From positions 48,579 through 112,578 of the forward strand of contig NZ_JAIQWX010000004.1 in assembly GCF_020164475.1 (NCBI RefSeq): 64,000 bases of DNA, read 5' to 3'. Below the pieces are notes generated by a model. That model had not been told where the DNA came from and made no database searches. It worked only from the letters and a program-made list of their open reading frames with translations. Positions 35,781 through 44,437 of the stretch are shown piece by piece. The number at the start of each line of letters is the position of its first letter. Position 1 is the stretch's first letter. The translations under genes and the position numbers were made by a program. This stretch comes from Pseudomonas sp. REP124 (lineage in GTDB: Bacteria; Pseudomonadota; Gammaproteobacteria; Pseudomonadales; Pseudomonadaceae).

Positions 35781-37106
35781 CCCGCCAACCACACGCTCCT
35801 CATCCCCCCCAACCTCATGCAACGAAACCCGCGAAGTCTCCCGCAACGCCAACCCCCCAACCAACCCCAACACCCCCACAACCATCAAATAAAACGCCGG
35901 CGACAAATTGCTCCCCGTCGTACTGATCAACCACGTCGCCATCAACGGCGCGGTCCCGCCAAACAACGTATACGCCATGTTGTAAGTCACCGCCGACGCC
36001 GTATACCGCGTGCGCGTCGGGAACGTCTCCGACAGCAACGCCGCCGTCACCACGTTGCACAACACCGCCCCCGTCGCCAGCAACATCACCCCGAACACCG
36101 ATGCCGCAAACGACCCGGAACTGGCCATCAAAAACGACGGATACACCACCACAATCAACAACCCGCAAGCCGTCATCACCGTCCTGCGCCGCCCGACCTT
36201 ATCCGAATACAAACCGGCCACCGGACAAATCAGCGCCGCAAACACCAGTGCAAGCAACGACACCAGCAACGCCGTCGCACGACTCAACCCACCGGCCACC
36301 TGCAGATAAGTCGTGAAGTACGTAGTGAACATGTAAAAGGACAACGCCGTCAGCGAGATGAATGCGCCCAGTTTGCACATCGCCGCACCGTGATTGCGCA
36401 GGGTTTCCTTGAGAGGGGAGTGCGCAACATCATGCTCCTCGGTCACCGCCTGAAACGCCGGCGTCTCATCCAGCTTCCAGCGCAGATAAAGCCCCACCAG
36501 CCCCAAAGGCGCCGCTACCAGGAACGGCAAACGCCAGCCCCAACTCGCCATCGCCTCCGCCGACAACGACGACTCCAGCGCATAGGCCAGCACCGCCGCC
36601 GAAGCGAACGCCGCAAAGGTCGACACCGGAATAAAGCTGCCATACCAGCCGCGCTTGTCGTTCGGCGCATGCTCCATCAGATAGGCGCAAGCCCCCGCAT
36701 ACTCACCGCCCGCAGAGAATCCCTGCGCACAACGAATCAACGACAGCAGAATCGGCGCCGTCACCCCGATCGCCGCATAAGTCGGCAACAGCCCGATCAA
36801 AGTCGTCGCAGCCGCCATCAACAAAATCGTCGCCGCCAGCGTGCGCTTGCGCCCGATCTTGTCCCCCAACATGCCAAAGAAAATCCCGCCCAGCGGGCGA
36901 AACGCAAAGGCCACCGCGAACACCGCAAAGGTCTTGAGCAACGCCGCGCTGGCGTCACCACTGGGGAAAAATTGCTGAGCGATAGTCGTGGCCAGAAAGC
37001 CATAAACGGCAAAGTCGAACCACTCGACAAAATTGCCAATGCCGGCGGCGACAATCACCTTGCGCAGCGTTTCAGGGCTGACCTGTTCCGTAGTAGTGCT
37101 CGTCAT
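35748..37106 (-). CDS. MHS-family MFS carrier (ProP/KgtP-like) with REP-encoded tail
   Basis: A 452-residue, 12-helix MFS carrier of the metabolite:H+ symporter group: GIGNFVEWFDFAVYGFLATTIAQQFFP opens it, GMLGDKIGRKRTL is motif A, QGFSAGGEYAGACAYLMEHAPNDKRGWYGS is the MHS signature loop. ProP, KgtP and ShiA-like carriers belong here; the substrate cannot be chosen. The final nine residues HREQARSHI and the stop codon are read from a REP palindrome, so the gene has an unusual tail. The start at 37106 (MTSTTTEQ) has GAGG upstream; an upstream frame adds a non-conserved stretch. Confidence 0.88.
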   Translation of the reverse strand: MTSTTTEQVSPETLRKVIVAAGIGNFVEWFDFAVYGFLATTIAQQFFPSGDASAALLKTFAVFAVAFAFRPLGGIFFGMLGDKIGRKRTLAATILLMAAATTLIGLLPTYAAIGVTAPILLSLIRCAQGFSAGGEYAGACAYLMEHAPNDKRGWYGSFIPVSTFAAFASAAVLAYALESSLSAEAMASWGWRLPFLVAAPLGLVGLYLRWKLDETPAFQAVTEEHDVAHSPLKETLRNHGAAMCKLGAFISLTALSFYMFTTYFTTYLQVAGGLSRATALLVSLLALVFAALICPVAGLYSDKVGRRRTVMTACGLLIVVVYPSFLMASSGSFAASVFGVMLLATGAVLCNVVTAALLSETFPTRTRYTASAVTYNMAYTLFGGTAPLMATWLISTTGSNLSPAFYLMVVGVLGLVGGLALRETSRVSLHEVGGDEERVVGGNHREQARSHI

Positions 37107-37307
37107 GCTTGACCTCGACCTGTCGTCAGTGATCCTTCGATTATCGGGCGACCCACCGATGCGGCTCACTTCAAAAGTGTCATCCGTATAGTCAGCACCG
37201 ACGTTTGGTCACTGAAGAAAGCATGATTCAGGCCAGGCGATTCAACCAAGCCGTCCCCGTGAAGAGGCTATTTCTGTAGAAAAGAAATTCCTGTGAAGAG
37301 CAACCCT

Positions 37308-37353
37308 CTGTGGCGAGGGGGCTTGTCCCCGTTGGGCTGCGCAGCAGCCCCAC
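37308..37353. repeat. Hairpin-rich repeat of another Pseudomonas type
   Basis: TGTGGCGAGGGGGCTTGTCC and CCCGTTGGGCTGCGCAGCAGCCC form two adjacent short hairpins (GGGGGCTTGTCCCC, GGGCTGCGCAGCAGCCC). I recall this as a recurring intergenic element of P. fluorescens-group genomes, distinct from the REP type. Confidence 0.55.
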
Positions 37354-37371
37354 CTTTCAATCAGAAGCCAA

Positions 37372-38163
37372 CTACCCCCTACGCAACTCCCCCGGACTAA
37401 CCCCCAACCGCTGCCGAAACACCGTTGCCATATGCGCCTGTGAATTAAACCCGCACACCAACGCAATCTCCGCCAACGTCGCCTTCGAATCCCGCATCAA
37501 CGCCCGAGCCCGCGCCACCCGCCGATCAATCAGATACCCATGCGGACTCTGCCCGGTCGCCAGTTTGAACGCGCGCATGAAATACCCCTCCGACAACCCC
37601 AACAAATCCGCCATCGCCTTCACCCCCAGCGAACCGTCGAGCCCCGCCTCGATAAACTCATCCAGCAAACGCATCCGACTCCCGGTAATCGACCCGAAAG
37701 CCTCCACTTCCTCCCCCTGCGCACGCTCGGCCAACCCCAGCGCCCAAGCCTCCCAGTCATCCTCCACCGAAGGCCGCAACAACGCTCCACGCATGCGCAA
37801 CGCCAGGGCAATCGCCTGCGGATCGATGAGATTGTTGAACGCCCGATCCCCCGTCAACGCCACCCCATCGGTACGCAACACCCGCAGGTACTCACCGCCC
37901 TTGGGCGACTCCGACAACACATCACACCCCACCGGCACAAACGCCAGCCCATTGGGCACCGCATCGAAGGGCAGCACCCGATCACTGCCGATCGCATGCA
38001 CCCCGCGCTGGCTGTCAAAGGCAAAGCCAATCGCCGATTGCGACGCCACATACCGCGTCGCATAAGCCGCCCTGGGCAACAATTCAATCGCCCACGACCC
38101 GGCCTCGACACGGCGGACCGGTTCAGACTGCGGCGGTGAAGGAGGGCGTTTTCGAGAGCTCAT
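37372..38163 (-). CDS. AraC-family transcriptional regulator
   Basis: A 263-residue regulator. The C-terminal 100 residues are two HTH motifs of the AraC/XylS type: LGVKAMADLLGLSEGYFMRAFKLATGQSPHGYLIDRRVARARALM and ATLAEIALVCGFNSQAHMATVFRQRLGVSPGELRR. The N-terminal part lacks a recognisable cupin motif. The start is uncertain: ATG 38163 has a GGAG only 3 bases away, ATG 38172 has none, and TTG 38193 is a further possibility. It is divergent from the PLP dehydratase gene and may control it. Confidence 0.88.
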   Translation of the reverse strand: MSSRKRPPSPPQSEPVRRVEAGSWAIELLPRAAYATRYVASQSAIGFAFDSQRGVHAIGSDRVLPFDAVPNGLAFVPVGCDVLSESPKGGEYLRVLRTDGVALTGDRAFNNLIDPQAIALALRMRGALLRPSVEDDWEAWALGLAERAQGEEVEAFGSITGSRMRLLDEFIEAGLDGSLGVKAMADLLGLSEGYFMRAFKLATGQSPHGYLIDRRVARARALMRDSKATLAEIALVCGFNSQAHMATVFRQRLGVSPGELRRG

Positions 38164-38268
38164 GCGCTCCATAGTAGTGAACAGCGGGGACAAAAGTCAG
38201 GTCAGTTTTCTGAAAGCCCATCGGCCACGCCCATGCCTAGACTGAACAAAACCTCAAGGAAGCCCGCC

Positions 38269-39225
38269 ATGCACACACTCACCCTCGACGACATCCAGCA
38301 AGCCGCCCGTCAGGTCTACCAGGCCATGCCCGCCACGCCGCAATATCGCTGGCCGCTGCTCGCCGAACGCCTGGGCTGCACCGTCTGGGTCAAACACGAA
38401 AACCACACACCAACCGGCGCTTTCAAAGTGCGCGGCGGCATCACCTTCATGCACTGGCTCAAACGCACCCACCCCGAAGTCAAAGGCATCGTCACCGCCA
38501 CCCGCGGCAACCACGGCCAAAGCCAGGCCTTCGCCGCCAGCGCCCTGGACCTGCGCGCACTCATCGTCGTCCCCAGAGGCAACTCAAAGGAAAAAAACAA
38601 CGCCATGCGCGGCTTCGGCGGCGAAGTCGTCGAATACGGCCGCGACTTCGACGAAGCCCGCGAAGAAGCCGCCCGCCTGGCCCAACAACACAACCTCTAC
38701 CTTGTCCCCCCGTACCACACCGAACTGGTCAAAGGCGTCGCCACCTACGCCCTCGAACTCTTCACCGCCGCCCCAGACCTCGACACCGTCTACGTCCCCA
38801 TCGGCTGCGGCTCCGGCATCTGCGCCGTCATCGCCGCCCGCGATGCCTTGGGGTTGAAAACCGAAGTCGTGGGCGTGGTCTCGACCGAGGCGGCGGCTGC
38901 GAAATTATCGTTCGAGGCGGGAGAAATTTGCGAGACGGACTCGGCGAATACCTTTGCCGACGGGCTGGCGGTGAGAAAGCCGATTCCGGAGGCGTTTGCG
39001 GTGTACGCGAAGGGCGCGGCGCGGATTGTTGCGGTGAGTGAGGAGGAGGTGGGGGAGGCGATGCGGGTTTATTTCACCGATACGCATAACTTGGCGGAAG
39101 GGGCCGGGGCGGCGGGGTTGGCGGGGTTGATGCAGGAGCGGGAGGCGATGGTTGGGAAGAGGGTGGGGGTTGTGTTGTCGGGGGGGAATGTGGATCGGGA
39201 GGTTTATTTGGGGGTGGTTGGGTGA
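38269..39225 (+). CDS. PLP-dependent threonine/serine dehydratase-like enzyme
   Basis: A 318-residue fold-type II PLP enzyme. The Schiff-base Lys is in NHTPTGAFKVRGG, ATRGNHGQSQAFAA is the cofactor O3' loop, and GCGSGICAVIAARDALGL is the phosphate-binding glycine loop; the C-terminus SGGNVDREVY carries the pyridine-binding Ser/Gly. Such enzymes remove the hydroxyl of Thr or Ser to give 2-oxo acid and ammonia; close relatives also act on other hydroxy amino acids. RBS AAGGA is 8 bases upstream. Base use changes sharply around 38850, from C-rich to strongly G-rich wobble positions. Confidence 0.9.
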   Translation: MHTLTLDDIQQAARQVYQAMPATPQYRWPLLAERLGCTVWVKHENHTPTGAFKVRGGITFMHWLKRTHPEVKGIVTATRGNHGQSQAFAASALDLRALIVVPRGNSKEKNNAMRGFGGEVVEYGRDFDEAREEAARLAQQHNLYLVPPYHTELVKGVATYALELFTAAPDLDTVYVPIGCGSGICAVIAARDALGLKTEVVGVVSTEAAAAKLSFEAGEICETDSANTFADGLAVRKPIPEAFAVYAKGAARIVAVSEEEVGEAMRVYFTDTHNLAEGAGAAGLAGLMQEREAMVGKRVGVVLSGGNVDREVYLGVVG

Positions 39226-39514
39226 GGGAGGTAGGATTGACCTGATGAGTGTGGCAGTGAGGCGCGCCATTTGTTTAGCGCGCCATGTTCGCCCGGTGCG
39301 AGTAATTCATTGGAGGCTGATGGATCGAAAAACTGTGGCGCGCCCTTTTAGGGGGGAGCGTGAAGAAGGCAGCAACCGGCCAGAAGCAGTCATTGGCGAT
39401 AGACTGCTTCCAGCCATTAGTTTCCGATCACGAATGCCACTTTCAAAGCACTCTTTTGAGCAAGGTGATACATACATTACTGCCGAACTTGTGACTGCTG
39501 AACGACTAAAGACA

Positions 39515-39964
39515 TTAAGCCTTTGCAGCGGGAGGTAAGCGGAAGCTGACGCCCATGCGGTTAAAAGCGTTCATTGCAGCAATGGCCACTGTGAGGTCAA
39601 CCAGATCTTTTTCTGCAAACATGGCAGATGCGGACGCGTAGGCGTCATCGGATACATGTGTTTCGCTGACACGCGTGACTTCTTCTGCCCAAGCTAACGC
39701 CGAGCGCTCCAAATCCGAGAAAAGGTATTGTGCTTCATGCCATACCGGTACCAGCAGCAGCTTGTCCACCGACATTCCTTCTTTGATCAAATCACGTGAA
39801 TGCAGATCAATACAATGGGCACAACCGTTGATTTGAGAAACCCTCAAAAACACGAGATGAATTAGCAGGGCCGGCAAGTTTGTCGATGTGGTCACGAAAT
39901 GGTGCAGTCCTCCGAGGGCCTTGGCTGCGCCAGGCGAAGTTTCAAACCAATTGATGCGACTCAT
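39515..39964 (-). CDS. AhpD-like/carboxymuconolactone decarboxylase family protein
   Basis: A 149-residue alkylhydroperoxidase-D-like protein. LVFLRVSQINGCAHCIDLHSRDLIKEGMSVDKLLLV contains the CxxC (CAHC) and the following His of the AhpD core, and ALAWAEEVTRVSE the second conserved helix. Family members act as thiol peroxidases or decarboxylases and often defend against organic peroxides. The start at 39964 has AGGAAGG upstream; an earlier start adds a basic tail. It is divergent from a MocR-type regulator. Confidence 0.88.
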   Translation of the reverse strand: MSRINWFETSPGAAKALGGLHHFVTTSTNLPALLIHLVFLRVSQINGCAHCIDLHSRDLIKEGMSVDKLLLVPVWHEAQYLFSDLERSALAWAEEVTRVSETHVSDDAYASASAMFAEKDLVDLTVAIAAMNAFNRMGVSFRLPPAAKA

Positions 39965-40126
39965 AAGTTTCCTTCCTCTCATTACGGCGTTGGTGCGAAA
40001 GACATGCAGGCGTCGCTGTCTCGAAATTATGCGAATCCCCACCCCCTAACCGGGCTTATAAGGAGCCCATGGCAGCGAACGCTGCTGGTGTACGGAGAAA
40101 AATGAGGTCGAGCCAATTGTGGTCAT

Positions 40127-40178
40127 AAAGCGGACTATGGTATTGATCCACTAGGCTTCTAATCTACTGGTCCACTTT
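40127..40178. promoter_or_regulatory. Probable MocR operator: three copies of an AGTGGAYC-like box
   Basis: In the gap between the AhpD-like and MocR genes, AAAGCGGAC (40127-40135, top strand), TAGTGGATC (bottom strand, 40145-40153) and AAAGTGGACC (bottom strand, 40169-40178) are spaced at about two helical turns. Repeated boxes of this sort are typical of MocR/GntR operators. The last copy is 10 bases from the regulator start. Confidence 0.5.
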
Positions 40179-40188
40179 TGAGGTGCTC

Positions 40189-41682
40189 ATGTCCTCCAAT
40201 ACGATCCTGTTCGGGGCCATGGCACTACCCTCGGGAAGGCCTCCTGTGGGTATCAATCTTCAAGAATGGTTGTATGTAGAATTGCGCGACGCAATGCTCA
40301 CCGGACGTATCCCTCCGGGCAGCAAGCTACCGGGAAGCCGGGCGCTGGCCAAGCATCTGGGAGTGGCACGCGGTACGGTGCACTCAGCGTATCAGCAGCT
40401 TTTCTCAGAGGGTTATACAGTCAGTCGAACTGGAAGTGGCACACGTGTCTCCGTTGAGCTGCCTGATACCAAATTACGAGCATTTTCCCTGGATCAAGGT
40501 GATGGCGCAGACGTAACGGTGAGGCGAACGCCGCCAGTCACAGACTGGCTTGAGCGGCTGAGCGCTACTCCAGCGATCACGAGGCGCAAAATTCTTCCCG
40601 GACTGCTGCCATTTTTCCCAATGCGTAGCGACGTACATTCTTTCCCGATTGATCTATGGCGCAAGCTGCATATTCAGCAGATGCGCAGTTCAAAGGTAGA
40701 GACGTTGCTCGATTATGATCCGGCCGGATTACCGAGTTTGCGTCGTGCCATTGCACAGTATCTGGGCTCGGCGCGAGGGGTGCACGTGCCTGAGGACCAA
40801 ATCGTAGTGCTCAGTAGCGTGCAACAGGGAATCGACCTTTGCCTGCGACTTCTGGCACGACCTGGGGCGTCTGTCTGGATGGAAGATCCAGGGTACCCAG
40901 GAGTGAGACAACTCATGACTGTCGCAGGTTGTAAGGTAGTGGACGTTCCTGTCGATCAACAGGGCATGCGCATCGAGCATGGTGTCCAGGTCGCCCCAGA
41001 GGCAGAGCTGATTTACGTGACGCCGTCGCGTCAAATGCCCACCAGTTACCAACTGTCTCCCTACAGAAGACGCGCTCTGCTGCGTTGGGCGAACGCCTCT
41101 GGGGCCTACATAATCGAAGATGATTATGACAGCGAATATCGTTTTATCGCCAAGCCCATCCCCGCATTGCGCTCAATGGCCGGCGCCGATGACTCGGTGA
41201 TCCTGGCTGGTACATTCAGCAAATTGCTGTTTCCATCCGTCCGCTTGGCATATCTGGTGCTACCGCCCCACCTGGTCAACAACTTTACCCAAGCGCTGGC
41301 ATTGACCTCGCGCCACCCTAACAGCCTCAATCAGGCTGTGCTGGCGGCATTTTTCGACCAAGGACATTTCGACCGGCATGTCAGACGCATGCGCAAGCTC
41401 TATTCACTTCGTGCAGAAGCGCTAAATTGTGCAGCACAACAGCATTGGCGGGGCTTGATCGAGGTACCGGAGATTCGTGGTGGACTGGATATCGCCGCTT
41501 CATTGTTGGTCGGCCACGAAACAGAGGCGTGCGAGAGAATGGAAAAGGCCGGCGTCGATGTCATGCCACTGGGAAGATTTTATCGGTCGCCGAAATCTGG
41601 CGGTTTTTTGTTGGGATTTGCTCCGTACGAAGAGCGAGCCATACAAGAGGCAGCTTTGAAGGTTAGGAAAGCATTAACCTGA
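40189..41682 (+). CDS. MocR-type (GntR/aminotransferase fusion) regulator
   Basis: A 497-residue fusion regulator. Residues about 18-85 form a GntR winged helix (YVELRDAMLTGRIPPGSKLPGSRALAKHLGVARGTVHSAYQQLFSEGYTVSRTGSGTRVS). The rest is an aminotransferase-I-like PLP domain with the internal aldimine Lys in LAGTFSKLLFPSVRLAYLVLP. PdxR, GabR and similar proteins sense PLP or an amine and regulate the neighbouring gene, here the AhpD-like gene. The start ATG has GAGG 5 bases upstream. The IS element is inserted just downstream of its stop. Confidence 0.92.
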   Translation: MSSNTILFGAMALPSGRPPVGINLQEWLYVELRDAMLTGRIPPGSKLPGSRALAKHLGVARGTVHSAYQQLFSEGYTVSRTGSGTRVSVELPDTKLRAFSLDQGDGADVTVRRTPPVTDWLERLSATPAITRRKILPGLLPFFPMRSDVHSFPIDLWRKLHIQQMRSSKVETLLDYDPAGLPSLRRAIAQYLGSARGVHVPEDQIVVLSSVQQGIDLCLRLLARPGASVWMEDPGYPGVRQLMTVAGCKVVDVPVDQQGMRIEHGVQVAPEAELIYVTPSRQMPTSYQLSPYRRRALLRWANASGAYIIEDDYDSEYRFIAKPIPALRSMAGADDSVILAGTFSKLLFPSVRLAYLVLPPHLVNNFTQALALTSRHPNSLNQAVLAAFFDQGHFDRHVRRMRKLYSLRAEALNCAAQQHWRGLIEVPEIRGGLDIAASLLVGHETEACERMEKAGVDVMPLGRFYRSPKSGGFLLGFAPYEERAIQEAALKVRKALT

Positions 41683-41804
41683 AAACATTTAGCCTCCGGC
41701 ATGAGTTTAAGGTCACGCTTGGGGGTGCACCGGCGACGTCAAGCTGCGCGGGTGTGAGTTGACCAGTGATAGACATTTCTAGCTTGCCGGTGATGACCGC
41801 TTCT

Positions 41805-43421
41805 GGCCGATTCTGTTGAAAAAGTAGCTCCCCTGTCTGGCCTGCTGCAAAATCTCTGCATTGGCCGGTGGGGGATCACACAGCATGATGGGACAGTTAT
41901 CGAGTGGGCAGGAGCGACTGTTTTACTCCTTCAACCTTGAAGATCACATCCCAGCCAATCACCTTCTGCGCAGCATTGATCGGTGTCTCGATCTGAGCGA
42001 CCTGCGCCATTACCTTGCCGATTTTTACAGCCCGATTGGGCGCCCATCGATTGATCCTGAATTGATGAACCGCATGCTGATCGTGGGCTATTGCTACGGC
42101 ATTCGCTCAGAGCGGCGGCTGTGCGAAGAGGCTCATTTGAACCTGGCGTATCGTTGGTTCTGCCGGTTGAGCCTTGAAGATGAAGTCCCTAATCACTCGA
42201 CCTTTTCCAAAAATCGACACGGCCGTTTTCGGGACAGTGATCTGTTTCGCTGGTTGTTCAATGAAGTGCTGCGTCGTTGCATGGACGCAGGTCTGGTCAA
42301 GGGCGAAGGCTTTGCCGTGGACGCCAGCATCATCAAAGCGGATGCGAGTCGGCAGCGCGGCGTACCAGGTGATGAACCGGTCAACTGGAGCGATCCGGCC
42401 CTGAGTACCCGCGCCGTGCGTGAGTACCTCGAAGCACTTGATGAGGAGGCACTGGCCGAAACGCTACCCAAGCGCCTGTCGTTGACCGATCCTCAAGCCC
42501 GCTGGACCGCAGCTCCAGGTGGCCCAGCGTTTTACGCTTACTCGACGAATTATCTGATCGATACCGAGCACGGCGTGATCATGGATGTGGAACCCACACC
42601 GGCTCATCGAACCGCAGAAGTCGAGAGCACCAAGACCATGATCGAACGAGTCGAAGCGCAATTCGACATCAAGCCGGAACGCCTCATCGGTGATACCGCA
42701 TACGGCACTGCGCCGATGTTGGCCTGGATGGTGGAGGAAAAAGACATCGAGCCGCATGTGCCGGTGTGGGACAAAACTGAGCGCAAGAACGACAGCTTTT
42801 CGAGTAACGATTTTCACTGGAATGAAGAATCCGAGGAATACCGCTGTCCAGCCGGCAACGTATTACGCAGCGAATGGCGAGCCTTCAAGAACGAGCGTTC
42901 GCACGTCACCAGAGCCAACACCATCATCTTCCGGTCCCGGCAGGCTGACTGCGTTGCCTGTCCGATGAAAGCCAAGTGCTGCCCGAACACGGCGTTCCGC
43001 AAGATCGCTCGCAGCGTCCATGAAGCCGCTCGTAATGTGGCTCGGCGCATCGCAGCGACGGCGCAATACGTGCGCTCTCGCCACGAACGTAAAAAGGTCG
43101 AAATATTGTTTGCCCACCTCAAGCGCATCCTGAAACTGGATCGCTTGCGACTACGTGGCATGAGTGGCGCGACCGATGAGTTCACGCTGGCCGCTGCGGT
43201 GCAGAACCTGCGACGGCTGGCCAAACTTACCTCTCAAGGGCCACCGCTCACGGGATAGGTGCGTCTGCACGAAGCAAAAAACCTCAAACCAACCCAATAA
43301 CAGAGCGGCAAAGGTCAACGAAGGGCCGAAAAACCACGCAACGTGGTGAGTAGGTTCTCCGATGGTAGTCGTACCTGAGTTCGGCCCAGCTGAAAATCCG
43401 ACTTTTTCAACAGAATCGGCC
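41805..43421 (+). mobile_element. IS1182-type insertion sequence (complete)
   Basis: A 1.6-kb element with one transposase gene and perfect 21-bp terminal inverted repeats (core CGATTCTGTTGAAAAAGT at 41805-41825, inverted at 43401-43421). The outermost GGCC is palindromic, so it could be part of the repeat or a 4-bp target duplication; the true element may therefore run 41809-43417. It sits between the MocR gene and the DUF6124 region and does not interrupt a recognisable gene. Confidence 0.85.
41885..43258 (+). CDS. IS1182-type transposase
   Basis: A 457-residue DDE transposase. The N-terminal domain (ERLFYSFNLEDHIPANHLLRSIDRCLDLSDLR, DPELMNRMLIVGYCYGIRSERRLCEEAHLNLAYRWFCRLSLEDEVPNHSTFSKNR) is the DUF772-type helix bundle. 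The catalytic part has GFAVDASIIKADAS with the first Asp, LIGDTAYGTAPML with the second, and RKKVEILFAHLKRILKLDRLRLRG with the Glu. A CxACPMKAKCCP cysteine cluster lies in the C-terminal third. The reading frame is intact, so the element may be active. Start MMGQLSS at 41885 chosen over a TTG 24 bases earlier. Confidence 0.93.
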   Translation: MMGQLSSGQERLFYSFNLEDHIPANHLLRSIDRCLDLSDLRHYLADFYSPIGRPSIDPELMNRMLIVGYCYGIRSERRLCEEAHLNLAYRWFCRLSLEDEVPNHSTFSKNRHGRFRDSDLFRWLFNEVLRRCMDAGLVKGEGFAVDASIIKADASRQRGVPGDEPVNWSDPALSTRAVREYLEALDEEALAETLPKRLSLTDPQARWTAAPGGPAFYAYSTNYLIDTEHGVIMDVEPTPAHRTAEVESTKTMIERVEAQFDIKPERLIGDTAYGTAPMLAWMVEEKDIEPHVPVWDKTERKNDSFSSNDFHWNEESEEYRCPAGNVLRSEWRAFKNERSHVTRANTIIFRSRQADCVACPMKAKCCPNTAFRKIARSVHEAARNVARRIAATAQYVRSRHERKKVEILFAHLKRILKLDRLRLRGMSGATDEFTLAAAVQNLRRLAKLTSQGPPLTG

Positions 43422-43820
43422 GATTGCAGTCCTTCGCCACCAAAGCGAATGCTCTTGACTGCTTTGGCCAATCGCTGACTGAGTCTCTGCTAAGCGCTGC
43501 TATGAGGGGCGATGGCTCGTATTGAAGAGTGGCAAATGCCGTCCAGTTCCCATGGATTGCTAGTTTTAGGTGGCGTGCGAGCAGTTTTTAAACATAACCA
43601 GCGAGTGCGTGTTTAAGCATCCTCAGACTTACTTCCAGAAAGCTACAAATCCTTGCGCCATTCCCTACCGCTACGCCAGAATCCGCCGGCTTGTACGCCT
43701 TGGGCCCGCTCAGTAACTTGATTCGTGTCACTGCCCATCAGTGACCGGGTTAGCAGCCTGTAGGTAATCTAAGTCGTACAACGCTTCTATCAGTCAGGCT
43801 CGCGCCTGTTTCTTGATGGT
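43422..43820. other. Gap right of the IS, no gene seen
   Basis: About 400 bases between the IS right end and the DUF6124 leader element. I see no open frame with a start site or family look, and no REP unit. It may hold remnants of whatever region the IS entered. Confidence 0.4.
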
Positions 43821-43890
43821 AGCTGTACGCAGGGCGCCCTTGGGCGCGCCGGCTTCTTAGGTTCCCCGGTCTGCTAACCTGCGTGCAGCT
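43821..43890 (+). ncRNA. Candidate structured RNA element in the DUF6124 leader
   Basis: The outer arms AGCTGTACGCAGG (43821-43833) and CCTGCGTGCAGCT (43878-43890) pair over 13 bp with one G-U. Inside, GCGCC-CTTG-GGCGC is a 5-bp hairpin, and two CCGG copies (43849-43852, 43866-43869) can pair around CTTCTTAGGTTCC. This gives a compact multi-stem fold 55 bases before the DUF6124 start. I recall similar sequence before DUF6124 genes in other Pseudomonas genomes. It could be a cis-regulatory leader or a small RNA; not a terminator, because no T run follows. Confidence 0.55.
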
Positions 43891-43944
43891 GCCTCCCTCT
43901 CGTTTAGCAGCAAGAGGGTAGGCACATGATTAGGAACCTGAGAT

Positions 43945-44295
43945 ATGTTCAAAGTCACACCGAATCCGCCGGACACCGATGCGGCATCCTCGAATCAACC
44001 CGATCCAACCACCCCCAACGACAACACCGAACCCACCCTTGACCCCCACACAACAGCCACCATCAAATCCACACCCCGAACACCCAGCACGCTGTTCACC
44101 GTTAACCCCGATGTCTCAACCGAGGACCTGATGGTCTATCTGGTCGAAACGCTGGCCTCGGTGGATGTGATGGTGCATCACTTGGTGGATCTGCTGGAGG
44201 GTGGGGCGCGGAATGCGTTGCTGGGGATTTCCAATAGTGTGATGTTGGCGGAGATTACGGCGAATCGGGTTTTGGATCAGATTGACCCGCCGTAA
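43945..44295 (+). CDS. DUF6124 family protein (Pseudomonas-specific, function unknown)
   Basis: A 116-residue protein starting MFKVTPNPPDTD. The first 50 residues are a Pro/Thr-rich, low-complexity tail (NPPDTDAASSNQPDPTTP); then come LFTVNPDVSTEDLMVYLVETLASVDVMVHHLVDLLEGGARNALLGISNSVMLAEITANRVLD, an amphipathic helical core. This layout matches the DUF6124 family, which I know only as multi-copy conserved proteins of pseudomonads. AGGA lies 9 bases before the start, and the candidate RNA element is just upstream. Confidence 0.75.
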   Translation: MFKVTPNPPDTDAASSNQPDPTTPNDNTEPTLDPHTTATIKSTPRTPSTLFTVNPDVSTEDLMVYLVETLASVDVMVHHLVDLLEGGARNALLGISNSVMLAEITANRVLDQIDPP

Positions 44296-44308
44296 ATTTG
44301 TGTCGGTT

Positions 44309-44418
44309 TGAAAAGATCGCAGTCTTCGGCAGCTCCTACAGGGTGATGTGTAGTCCTGTAGGAATTTTCGGGGGTTGCGATTTTTTTGTAGGGCCGCTGT
44401 GCGGCCCCACGGGGATAC
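44309..44418. repeat. Degenerate hairpin repeat (AAAAGATCGCAG type)
   Basis: TTGAAAAGATCGCAGTCTTC, GGCAGCTCCTACAGG and later CCTGTAGGAATTTTCGGGGG with GGTTGCGATTTTTTT form a decayed copy of the long hairpin seen complete at 48113-48190; a GGGCCGCTGTGCGGCCC hairpin follows. Confidence 0.5.
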
Positions 44419-44437
44419 ATCCCCTTACCACAGGAGG

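Noticed and set aside
35754..37112. 452-codon plus-strand frame opposite the MHS carrier
   Set aside because: Almost all Arg, Gln and Pro; a shadow of the minus-strand gene.
39261..39344. Three GGCGCGCC-like sites after the PLP dehydratase gene
   Set aside because: They form a modest hairpin but lack a T run and a plausible gene context; I cannot assign a function.
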